In this document: positions 22,551 through 29,280 of the stretch, one piece after another | Layout: the number at the start of each line of letters is the position of its first letter | Numbering within the stretch: the stretch's first letter is position 1 | NCBI GenBank assembly: GCA_015488485.1 | Contig: WFNR01000010.1 | Coordinates: 1-42,047 of the forward strand | DNA: 42,047 nucleotides | Source: Cyclobacteriaceae bacterium | GTDB lineage: Bacteria; Bacteroidota; Bacteroidia; Cytophagales; Cyclobacteriaceae | Direction of reading: 5' to 3' | Translations under genes and position numbers: made by a program | The notes under the pieces: model-generated | The model's input: the letters and a program-made list of their open reading frames with translations, nothing else | What the model was told of the DNA's origin: nothing | Database searches by the model: none

Positions 22551-23423
22551 TTACCGACAGTTATCCGCCCTGATCACCAGAAAGCGTTTGCCGTTGATAA
22601 ACACCCGGTCATCCTTAATGGTAATTTCTACCTCCAACGGTGGTAGTTTCTCATAGTTGAGCCGCAGGATACCCGTGTCGCCTACGGCATCTATCTGCCA
22701 GGTGCCTTTGTGTGTACCCTTATAGGCCCCGGCCTCGCCTTTTTGCAAACCGGTGCGCTTCAGCCTCGTGGTAAAGGAGCCATCGGCACACAACCACAGG
22801 TCGGATTCATCCTTGCCCTGCCGTACATGAGCGTAGTTGATCAGGTGCTTGCCGGCCAGGAAGTCGTGCCAGTTGAAACCGGCATAGGCATTACCCCCGT
22901 TGGGTGTCTGCCAGCGGAGGGAGTCCATAAATGCATACAAACCCTGCAGGAGCTCTTCCTGCTGGGTGGGGTCGGCCAGCAGCAGTGCACTCAGACAATA
23001 GCCATAAGGGCCGCACTGCGACTCGATGTAGGCTGTCAGCGGTTCGGTAGGCTCATCCAGAATGGCAAAGGAAGCCAGGTTGCCGTTGCGTTTGAATATC
23101 TTGCCATCGGAACGCAGCACATTGCCGTTGTCGAGCTCCAGACCAGCCAGCCAGGCCTGTTTGCGCTGTGCATCAGTTACGCCCGAGTCAGCCAGCACAT
23201 ATATTTCGCCATTGAGGCCGTTTGCCGGCATCAGCAAGAATATTTCAGAATCGCGCGGCAACAGGCCCACCCAGCCCTGTGGCACCACAGAGGCAGCCCC
23301 CGACCGGGCTCCATATATGTGCTCGCCAGCCTGGTACATGACAGCCGGTTTTATGTTGGTTTGCCCCAGGGCCGGCCATATCATCAGGGCATAAATGACT
23401 GTCGTAAAAGCTAATCGTTTCAT
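22551..23423 (-). CDS. Secreted protein of unknown function
   Basis: 290 residues. A signal peptide is visible (hydrophobic ~5-17, cleavage likely after 'ALG'). The middle has 'GEHIYGARSGAASVVPQGW', 'FLLMPANGLNGEIYVLADS' and 'YIESQCGPYGYCLSALLL'. The C-terminal part (about 190-290) resembles a small beta domain: 'DSLRWQTPNGG' then 'LWLCADGSFTTRLKRTGLQ', 'YKGTHKGTWQIDAVGDTGIL', 'FINGKRFLVIRADNCR'. The Lys/Gly-rich 'KGTHKGTW' with 'ADGSF' looks like the lipocalin-like motifs of Bacteroidota secreted proteins. I do not recognise a named family. It lies between dnaB and tnaA, all on the minus strand. Confidence 0.6.
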   Translation of the reverse strand: MKRLAFTTVIYALMIWPALGQTNIKPAVMYQAGEHIYGARSGAASVVPQGWVGLLPRDSEIFLLMPANGLNGEIYVLADSGVTDAQRKQAWLAGLELDNGNVLRSDGKIFKRNGNLASFAILDEPTEPLTAYIESQCGPYGYCLSALLLADPTQQEELLQGLYAFMDSLRWQTPNGGNAYAGFNWHDFLAGKHLINYAHVRQGKDESDLWLCADGSFTTRLKRTGLQKGEAGAYKGTHKGTWQIDAVGDTGILRLNYEKLPPLEVEITIKDDRVFINGKRFLVIRADNCR

Positions 23424-23454
23424 CTTATCTGATTACGCAAGCGCAGCACATATG

Positions 23455-25011
23455 TTAGAAGGGCACCTCATCATCTCCGCCCTTTGTGGCATCGGGTGGT
23501 GGCGGATCACCGTTGGCTTTGCTGGGCAGCGTGATGGTATCGAAGCCCGTGCCGGTGGCCCCGGGAGGGAAACTGCCATAGCTATCGGCACTGCCGGTGG
23601 CATACTCCAGATCGGTAAACTTGGTAAACTTACTGATGAATTTAAGGTTTACCGTTTCGAGTGAGCCATTGCGGTGCTTGGCAATAATAACCTGTCCCAG
23701 GCCGGTAGTAGGCATGCCCTGTTCGTCTTCGGTAATATTGTAGTACTCGGGCCGGTAGAGGAACATCACAATATCGGCATCCTGCTCGATAGAGCCCGAC
23801 TCACGCAGGTCGGAGAGCTGTGGTCGCTTGTCGCCACCGCGGGTCTCTACGGCCCGGCTGAGCTGGCTCAGGGCGATCACCGGTACATCGAGCTCCTTGG
23901 CCAGGCCTTTCAGAGCACGAGAAATAGAAGCGATCTCCTGCTCGCGGTTGCCCCCCTGGCGGCCGGCATCGCCACTCATCAGTTGCAGGTAGTCAATCAC
24001 AATAAGCTCTATATCATGCTGCGACTTAAGCCTGCGGCACTTGGCACGCAACTCAAGGATACTAAGAGCTGGCGTGTCGTCAATAAAAATCGGGGCGCTG
24101 GTGATTTTCTTCGTTTTATGAATAAGCTGCTGCCACTCGTGCTCGGCCAGGTTGCCTTTCTTAATCTTGTCACTCTCCAGCTCAGCCTCGGCCGAGATGA
24201 GGCGGTTAACCAGTTGCGTGGCCGACATCTCCAGCGAGAAGATAGCCACCGGGCGCTGAAAATCTACTGCAGCATTGCGCAGGGCCGAAACCACGAAAGC
24301 CGTTTTACCCATACCCGGGCGGGCCGCCAGGATAATGAGGTCGGAACGCTGCCAGCCTGAGGTAACCCGGTCGAGTGCCGAAAAGCCCGAAGGTACACCG
24401 GTAAGGCCGTCTTTATGCTGCTTGCGTGCCTCCAGCTCATTGAGGGCCTCGTGCATAATCGACTTCATATCGCGGTAGTTCCTGCGGATATTTTGCTCCG
24501 ACACCTCGAACAAGGCACTCTCGGTACGATCGAGCAGATCAAAGACATCGGTGGTGTCTTCATAAGCCATCTGCTGGATTTCACCGGAGATACGTATCAG
24601 CTCCCGCTTTATGGCCATTTCGGTAATAATACGGGCGTGATATTCTATGTTGGCAGCCGAGTTCACTTTAGTAGTAAGGGCGGTTACGGCATAAGCCCCG
24701 CCTACTTCCTCAAGCGTGCCGTCCTTGCGCAACTGGTTGGTAACCGTGAGCAGATCAATCGGCTGGCTGTCGTTAAACAAGGTGCGGATGGCCTCGTAAA
24801 TAAGGGCATGGGCGGGCTTGTAGAAACTCTCGGGCTTTAAGATGTCTATTACCGATGAAAGAGCATCTTTTTCGAGCATAAGAGCACCCAATACCGCTTC
24901 TTCCAGCTCCAGCGCCTGCGGGGGTATTTTACCCAGGCTTTCGCCAATTTGCGAAGTAAGCTGGCCTGGCTGGTAGGTTACTTTCAGAGGTGTACCGCTT
25001 TCTTGTTTCAT
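23455..25011 (-). CDS. dnaB: Replicative DNA helicase DnaB
   Basis: 518 residues, normal length with no intein. The N-terminal DnaB domain (about 30-130) has 'LEEAVLGALMLEKDALSSVI'. The RecA-like ATPase domain has 'FSALDRVTSGWQRSDLIILA', Walker A 'RPGMGKTAF' (about 231-239), Walker B 'IELIVIDYLQLM', and 'ALSQLSRAVETRGGDKRPQL' with 'SGSIEQDADIVMFLYRPEYY'. It unwinds DNA ahead of the fork as a hexamer. The C-terminal ~70 residues are low-complexity and acidic, rich in P, G, T and D ('NGDPPPPDATKGGDDEVPF'), as expected for an SSB-interacting-like tail. A -7 box lies about 39 bp upstream, and two DnaA-box-like 9-mers lie about 90-115 bp upstream. Confidence 0.97.
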   Translation of the reverse strand: MKQESGTPLKVTYQPGQLTSQIGESLGKIPPQALELEEAVLGALMLEKDALSSVIDILKPESFYKPAHALIYEAIRTLFNDSQPIDLLTVTNQLRKDGTLEEVGGAYAVTALTTKVNSAANIEYHARIITEMAIKRELIRISGEIQQMAYEDTTDVFDLLDRTESALFEVSEQNIRRNYRDMKSIMHEALNELEARKQHKDGLTGVPSGFSALDRVTSGWQRSDLIILAARPGMGKTAFVVSALRNAAVDFQRPVAIFSLEMSATQLVNRLISAEAELESDKIKKGNLAEHEWQQLIHKTKKITSAPIFIDDTPALSILELRAKCRRLKSQHDIELIVIDYLQLMSGDAGRQGGNREQEIASISRALKGLAKELDVPVIALSQLSRAVETRGGDKRPQLSDLRESGSIEQDADIVMFLYRPEYYNITEDEQGMPTTGLGQVIIAKHRNGSLETVNLKFISKFTKFTDLEYATGSADSYGSFPPGATGTGFDTITLPSKANGDPPPPDATKGGDDEVPF

Positions 25012-25049
25012 AGGTTAGACAGGTTGCAGGTTAGGTTTTTTCAAGGCCT

Positions 25050-25057
25050 CAAACCTA
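25050..25057 (-). promoter_or_regulatory. -7 box for dnaB
   Basis: Reads TAGGTTTG on the minus strand, exact TAnnTTTG, about 38 bp upstream of the dnaB ATG. A TTG lies further upstream at 25076-25074, but at 16 bp rather than the usual 19-20. Confidence 0.5.
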
Positions 25058-25346
25058 CATATTTTGCCTCTATCAATTATACGAAAAACTACCCTATTTA
25101 TGCACATTCCAGGGGTGATTTTCCACAAGTTTTTAACATTTTTCCGGACAGGATAATTATTTGTTTGGCGCTCAGTAAGTTGTATAAATACAGATGATAT
25201 TCTGCTTGATAAATAATTTTATTTAATTGATTTACAATTACTTATATAAATCTTCTTATTGCTTAACTCAAGTTAACTTTTTCTAAAGGAAGTAAATTTT
25301 ACCTCTGCCAATGATCAGTGGCACTGCAAAAGTGCCCTCGATTGCC

Positions 25347-25354
25347 TATGTTTG
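25347..25354 (+). promoter_or_regulatory. -7 box (TATGTTTG) for LysE-family gene
   Basis: Exact TAnnTTTG match. It contains the in-frame ATG at 25348, so that ATG cannot be translated from this promoter; the ATG at 25399 is the likely start, with a leader of roughly 40 nt. A 6-bp hairpin ends 10 bp upstream of the box. Confidence 0.5.
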
Positions 25355-25398
25355 CAGCCAACAAACAGCAAGGCTGCCTGGTGGCAGCAGCAAGGCTT

Positions 25399-26013
25399 AT
25401 GTTAGCATTTTTCAACGGCCTGTTTTTCGGACTCATTTTTGTATTTGCCATCGGGCCCAGTTTCTTTTTGCTTATTCAAAACAGCATTGCCTACGGTTTT
25501 CGTAAAGGCGTACTCATCGCGCTGGGTATTTCGCTAAGCGACATCCTTTTTGTGGCCCTCACCCTGGTGGGGTTTGCCACCTTTTTCGACAACCCGGCAC
25601 ACAGCCGACCAATGGCCATCATCGCTGCGGCTATTCTTATGGTATTCGGTATATACTCAATGGTGCGCAAACCGGTTATTCATGATGAAGATGCCATTAT
25701 CAAAGGGCACAGCCCGTTCCGGTTTATCCTCAAAGGTTTTCTGATTAATATCTTCAACCCCACCATCGCCCTGTTTTGGATTACCTTGTCATCCACTATT
25801 TCAATCAACTACCACGAAACTCCGCAGCAACAAATCTTCTTCTTTGCCGGTATGCTGATTACCATTCTCACTACCGACATTCTAAAAGCCTATGCCGCCA
25901 ACCGGGTTCGGGCTTTTATTACCGTCAGGGCTATCCGGGTATTTAACCGGCTGGTAGGCGGAGTGCTGGTGATTTTTGCATTAAGCCTGTTGGTTAATAC
26001 CGGCCTGCAATAA
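25399..26013 (+). CDS. LysE/RhtB-family amino-acid exporter
   Basis: 204 residues with six hydrophobic segments. 'MLAFFNGLFFGLIFVFAIGP', 'GFRKGVLIALGISLSDILFV' and 'ILKGFLINIFNPTIALFWIT' match the family signatures (N-terminal GP motif, N-P motif). The family exports amino acids or related compounds from the cytoplasm; the substrate is not readable. Start chosen at 25399, after the -7 box. Frame remains open upstream to 25318. Followed after 75 bp by the kinase-like gene with its own box. Confidence 0.85.
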   Translation: MLAFFNGLFFGLIFVFAIGPSFFLLIQNSIAYGFRKGVLIALGISLSDILFVALTLVGFATFFDNPAHSRPMAIIAAAILMVFGIYSMVRKPVIHDEDAIIKGHSPFRFILKGFLINIFNPTIALFWITLSSTISINYHETPQQQIFFFAGMLITILTTDILKAYAANRVRAFITVRAIRVFNRLVGGVLVIFALSLLVNTGLQ

Positions 26014-26075
26014 AACAATTGGCACGATCCGCCATTGGCTTTTCGCCCCTTACTGCAAACTGCTACCAAATGCTT

Positions 26076-26083
26076 TATCTTTG
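26076..26083 (+). promoter_or_regulatory. -7 box (TATCTTTG) for the kinase-like gene
   Basis: Exact TAnnTTTG match, 5 bp upstream of the ATG at 26089, again giving a very short leader. This fixes the start against the open frame that extends upstream to 26035. Confidence 0.55.
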
Positions 26084-26088
26084 AAGCG

Positions 26089-27111
26089 ATGGCCCTGATT
26101 ACCAAGAAAAAACTGATTTACCCGATAAACGATGTACTGCGTAGCTACCTGCGCAACCAGGAGCGCGATGCCGAAGCCATCTGCTACCAGGAACTCACCC
26201 GTTTTCGTACAACCATTCCCCTTTACGACAAGCACGGCCAGGACACCCTGTGGGAGACCGTGCTGTATGAGCAGTCTGAAATAGACCATATACATCAAAG
26301 TCTGAAAATGGTTTATTCCAATCTGAAATCGGCCGGCCATATAGATGTAATCAAGCATTTGTTTATCGAGCGTATTGATATCTGCCCGTTTGGCAATACC
26401 AAGCCATTTCGCATCCGCATCAAAAACAGCATCAACGACAATTTCGATTATTTCTACATCAAAGTGGCCGATGCTTCACGCATCTACGGATTAGAGCTTG
26501 AGCACTTGTTGTCGCCCAACCGCATAAATTATATCGTCCACAAAAACACCCTGGTGGAGGAACATATTATAGGTGTACCGGGCGATATGTTTATTAAAGA
26601 TTATCTGTCGGACAAGCACCTGAACAAGGTGCGGATAGCCAAGGAGTTCGTCAAATTCAACGAGCGCACCTTTGTACGGCTGCTGGGCGATATGCATTCG
26701 GCCAATTTTGTGGTGGACATCACCCCGGATTTTGAGGATGTACACTACCGTATCCGGGCCATTGATTTCGACCAGCAGTGTTTTGAAGGCCGTAAGGCCG
26801 TGTACCTGCCACAATATTTCAAGCAAAATAATGCCCTTATTAAACTGGGCATGGAAGTGATGACCAGCGAAACCATGCGTCAGTATCAGTTGGAAGAGCG
26901 CAGCCTAATCGTTAACCGCATGCGCTCATCGCGCTATACACTCAACGAACTGATTACCGCCATGAAAAGTGCCCCGCTCTCTACTCCGGCCAATATCAAA
27001 CGCTTGCGTAGTGAGCTGGCCCGTCACCATGGGGATGAGCGTTTTTTGACATGCAAGAATATGGGCGAAATCCTGGAACTCAACCTGCAGCAACTGGAAA
27101 AAGAAAGCTGA
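26089..27111 (+). CDS. Putative protein-kinase/APH-like fold protein, function unknown
   Basis: 340 residues. A kinase-like signature is laid out in order: a beta-strand Lys candidate in 'DYFYIKVADASR' (K125), a Glu-containing helix 'GLELEHLL' (E136/E138), a catalytic loop 'RLLGDMHSANFVVD' (D201, H203, N206) resembling the HGDxHxxN loop of aminoglycoside phosphotransferases, and a metal-binding 'AIDFDQ' (D226, D228). A glycine-rich loop is not obvious, so ATP binding is not proven. Flanking parts (1-100 and 240-340) are helical, with no family I can name. No resistance or regulatory partners are adjacent. The gene is monocistronic and followed by 900 bp without genes. Confidence 0.55.
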   Translation: MALITKKKLIYPINDVLRSYLRNQERDAEAICYQELTRFRTTIPLYDKHGQDTLWETVLYEQSEIDHIHQSLKMVYSNLKSAGHIDVIKHLFIERIDICPFGNTKPFRIRIKNSINDNFDYFYIKVADASRIYGLELEHLLSPNRINYIVHKNTLVEEHIIGVPGDMFIKDYLSDKHLNKVRIAKEFVKFNERTFVRLLGDMHSANFVVDITPDFEDVHYRIRAIDFDQQCFEGRKAVYLPQYFKQNNALIKLGMEVMTSETMRQYQLEERSLIVNRMRSSRYTLNELITAMKSAPLSTPANIKRLRSELARHHGDERFLTCKNMGEILELNLQQLEKES

Positions 27112-27117
27112 AAGTGG

Positions 27118-27332
27118 AAGCGGAGATGCGGAAAAGCGGGAAGCTAGAAGCTAAAAGCTAGAAGCTTGAAGCTTGAAGCTTGAAGCGCGCTGGGCCTCCC
27201 CTTTAGGGGATTGAGGGGGTGCGGGGGTAACTGAGGTAAGATAACGGATGACTGAAGGCGGGCGACAGATAAAATCTAAAATCAGCAATCATCAATCTGC
27301 ATTCATAAATATTAACCGCCAAGGGCGCCAAG
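27118..27332. repeat. Intergenic direct repeat, copy A (~215 bp)
   Basis: Begins AAGCGGAGATGCGGAAAAGC and runs to CAAGGGCGCCAAG. Inside are short A/G-rich units (AGCTAGAAGCTAAAAGCTAG) and TTGAAGC three times (27166-27186). It matches copy B over nearly all its length, apart from that internal stretch and two nearby substitutions (GAAGGCGGG versus GAGGACGGG). Confidence 0.9.
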
Positions 27333-27350
27333 ATTTCGCTAAGGGCGCAA

Positions 27351-27570
27351 AAGCGGAGATGCGGAAAAGCGGGAAGCTAGAAGCTAAAAGCTAGAAGCCT
27401 GCGTGCCGAAGGCAGGCTCGAAGCGCGCTGGGCCTCCCCTTTAGGGGATTGAGGGGGTGCGGGGGTAACTGAGGTAAGATAACGGATGACTGAGGACGGG
27501 CGACAGATAAAATCTAAAATCAGCAATCATCAATCTGCATTCATAAATATTAACCGCCAAGGGCGCCAAG
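27351..27570. repeat. Intergenic direct repeat, copy B (~220 bp)
   Basis: Same as copy A (offset 233 bp, then 238 bp) but the three TTGAAGC units are replaced by CTGCGTGCCGAAGGCAGGCT, which forms a hairpin GCCTGC-N9-GCAGGC (27397-27417). A short third remnant, CGGATGACTGA...GGACGG, follows at about 27593-27614. Confidence 0.9.
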
Positions 27571-27702
27571 GAGGCGCCAGGGACGCAAAGGGCGGATGAC
27601 TGACTGAGGACGGACAACTCTCAATTCAGCATCCCTATCCACAGAGGGTATAATAGGGCTAAAGGGCGGAGTGACCGGTAAGTCAATCATCCTAATCCAT
27701 TG

Positions 27703-27758
27703 CCATGCCCTTCAGGGCATGGATAAAAAATAGCCAAAAGAAAAATGGGCTTTAGCCC
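27703..27758. repeat. REP-like pair of hairpins
   Basis: CCATGCCCT-TC-AGGGCATGG (27703-27722) and GGGCT-TT-AGCCC (27747-27758), 24 bp apart. A related sequence AGGGCTAAAGGGC lies at 27655-27667. The sense of the second hairpin and that of 27655 are complementary, so long-range pairing is possible. The form resembles REP elements of Bacteroidota; family assignment is not verified. Confidence 0.5.
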
Positions 27759-27865
27759 TTAATTTCTTTACTATTTGGGTCGGGATACGCAATTAGACAG
27801 CATTGCAGCATCATAAAACCCCACCCCTGTCTGTACTGGTCAGGCAGCCGGCTTGCTTACATGAA

Positions 27866-27900
27866 AAAGGTCCCCTGGAATAAGTCCGGGGATTTCGATC
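27866..27900. terminator. Bidirectional-looking terminator hairpin
   Basis: TCCCC (27871-27875) pairs with GGGGA (27888-27892) and GGA (27877-27879) with TCC (27885-27887), with one bulged T and a 5-base loop. On the minus strand the hairpin is followed by CTTTTTC-like bases (from the AAAAAGG at 27865-27870). On the plus strand it is followed by TTTCGATCTTTAATTTT. It would end the TlpA transcript, about 120 bp after its stop. Confidence 0.6.
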
Positions 27901-27919
27901 TTTAATTTTGATTGACAGC

Positions 27920-27993
27920 TGCCTTCGAGAACCTGCCTTCGAGAACCTCAGGTAGTTCAGGCAGTTCAGGCAGATCAGCCAGCTCAGGCAGAA
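27920..27993 (+). repeat. Composite intergenic repeat, copy 2 (14-mer x2 + 9-mer x5)
   Basis: TGCCTTCGAGAACC twice (27920-27933, 27934-27947), then T, then five 9-mers: CAGGTAGTT, CAGGCAGTT, CAGGCAGAT, CAGCCAGCT, CAGGCAGAA (27949-27993). Same order and spacing as copy 1 near 19211, with more changes in the 9-mers. Starts 27 bp after a terminator hairpin. Confidence 0.9.
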
Positions 27994-28013
27994 CAGTCGC
28001 CTTGCTCAATCAA

Positions 28014-29141
28014 CTAATACTCGCCTTTTTCTTCTTTGGCAAAATATTCTGCCAGGGCTTTATCAAGGGCGCTGCCACGTAGGTTTTTGGCAATAATCCG
28101 TCCTTCGCGGTCGAGCAGGATGGAAAAAGGAATAGCCTCTACCCCATAGGTACGTGCGGCCTCGGAATTAAAGTACTGCAAGTCCGAAACATGGGTCCAG
28201 GTAAGGCCATCTTCTTCTATGGCCTGCAGCCATTTGTCCTTGCTACGGTCGAGCGATACGCCATACACAGTGAAGCCTTTGTCTTTGTACTTGTGGTAGG
28301 CTTTTACCACATTAGGGTTTTCCATGCGGCAGGGCTTGCACCACTGCGCCCAGAAGTCCACCAGCACCACCTTGCCGCGTAGCGATGACAAAGGCACTAC
28401 CTCGCCTTCCGGATTAGGCAACGCTATTTCCGGTGCTATCTGGCCGATAGCCGTAGCCCTGGTTTTCTCGATACTGGCCAACAAATCTTCTATATAGAAC
28501 CGGTTGGGATATTTTTCATTCAGTATTTGTGCCAGGCTGTCGCGCAAATCCAGATAGGTATCCTTATCCAGGTTGCTCAGCAATTGGTATGTGGCCAGGG
28601 TAACCGGCTGCTGGCGCAAAAGTTGCGCAGCCAGTTGCTGTTTTTCTTTTTGCAAGGCCATATATTCTTCCCGCAGGGCTTCTACCTTATCCTTATCACC
28701 GGCCCGGCTGGCTTCATTAAACTGCCGGGTTAACGAGGTCTCTTGTTCACGGTAAGCATTGTTAAGTGCCTGAAAGAAATCTTCGATCTGCTTAAGCTCT
28801 CTGGAGCCTTCTACTTTTACCTGGCTGCCATCATAAGTTACTTTAATATCATCCTGATCAAGGATAACCATCTGAGCCGCTTTGTTATAAAAATTAAGTC
28901 GGTAATAGCCCGGCTCCCCGGTAAAACGGTGACTGAAAGTGTTGTCATCATTGAGTACGATTGTGTCTATCGGTTCGGCCCGGTCGCGCAGCAGTTGTTC
29001 TATCACAATTACGCCCTCTTCGGGTTGGTTAACACTACCGGTAATCAGGATACCGCCTTCGTCCTCCTGCGACTGGCTGTTGATCATTGAACACCCGGCC
29101 AGGATAACAGCCAGGATAACTGGAAAAACAATTCTTTTCAT
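28014..29141 (-). CDS. TlpA/ResA-like thioredoxin lipoprotein with N-terminal DUF4369-type domain
   Basis: 375 residues. Lipobox 'ILAGCS' (Cys17). Residues ~30-115 form a DUF4369-like beta domain ('GGILITGSVNQPEEGVIVIE', 'TFSHRFTGEPGYYRLNF'). Residues ~115-235 are a charged helical linker. From ~235 comes the thioredoxin fold with 'FWAQWCKPCRMENPNV' (CxxC at 268-271), 'YGVSLDRSKDKW' and cis-Pro in 'GVEAIPFSILLD'. It is a membrane-anchored periplasmic thiol-disulfide oxidoreductase; the partner is unknown. It has a -7 box about 78 bp upstream, downstream of alaS. Confidence 0.9.
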   Translation of the reverse strand: MKRIVFPVILAVILAGCSMINSQSQEDEGGILITGSVNQPEEGVIVIEQLLRDRAEPIDTIVLNDDNTFSHRFTGEPGYYRLNFYNKAAQMVILDQDDIKVTYDGSQVKVEGSRELKQIEDFFQALNNAYREQETSLTRQFNEASRAGDKDKVEALREEYMALQKEKQQLAAQLLRQQPVTLATYQLLSNLDKDTYLDLRDSLAQILNEKYPNRFYIEDLLASIEKTRATAIGQIAPEIALPNPEGEVVPLSSLRGKVVLVDFWAQWCKPCRMENPNVVKAYHKYKDKGFTVYGVSLDRSKDKWLQAIEEDGLTWTHVSDLQYFNSEAARTYGVEAIPFSILLDREGRIIAKNLRGSALDKALAEYFAKEEKGEY

Positions 29142-29218
29142 GCTATTAAATTAAGTATCGTACAAATCAGCCACCAAAATCAACCGTCAGAAATTGAAAT
29201 ACTGTGACCTTCGTTGCA

Positions 29219-29226
29219 CAAAGATA
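29219..29226 (-). promoter_or_regulatory. -7 box for TlpA-like gene
   Basis: Reads TATCTTTG on the minus strand, exact TAnnTTTG, about 78 bp upstream of the ATG. The leader would be long compared with other genes here, so its role is less certain. Confidence 0.4.
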
Positions 29227-29280
29227 ACCAGTTGCCCTGATGGGCGGCCAGGCAGTAGCTATTATTTTACCAGTGGTCTG

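Larger units (their letters stand above)
25012..25398. other. A+T-rich region between dnaB and the LysE gene
   Basis: A 387-bp divergent gap. It holds the dnaB -7 box (25050-25057) and two 9-mers fitting the relaxed DnaA box TTWTNCACA on the plus strand (25098-25106 TTATGCACA; 25119-25127 TTTTCCACA). An A+T-rich stretch follows (about 25137-25300), then a perfect 6-bp hairpin GGCACT-GCAAA-AGTGCC (25320-25336) and the LysE -7 box (25347-25354). No convincing small gene was found; ATG starts in the stretch give only very short frames. Confidence 0.55.
27112..28013. other. Gene-free repeat-rich intergenic island
   Basis: 902 bp without a credible ORF, between the kinase-like gene and the convergent TlpA gene. 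In order it holds: two ~215-bp direct repeats (27118-27332, 27351-27570), a partial third copy near 27593-27614, hairpins (27703-27722, 27747-27758), a terminator hairpin (27871-27892) and copy 2 of the 14-mer/9-mer composite repeat (27920-27993). Several pieces look like common Bacteroidota intergenic REP-like fragments (for example CCCCTTTAGGGG at 27198-27209 and CCGCCAAGGGCGCCAAG). I see no RAYT transposase or insertion sequence. Confidence 0.75.

Noticed and set aside
23455-25011. Intein in DnaB
   Set aside because: The protein is the normal 518 residues and motifs are contiguous.
25012-25398. Chromosomal origin
   Set aside because: Only two relaxed DnaA boxes and no dnaA, parAB or rpmH genes nearby; listed as a weak finding rather than an origin.
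27112-28013. Small RNA or IS element in the repeat island
   Set aside because: No transposase, terminal inverted repeats or RNA family was recognised; only intergenic repeats and hairpins.
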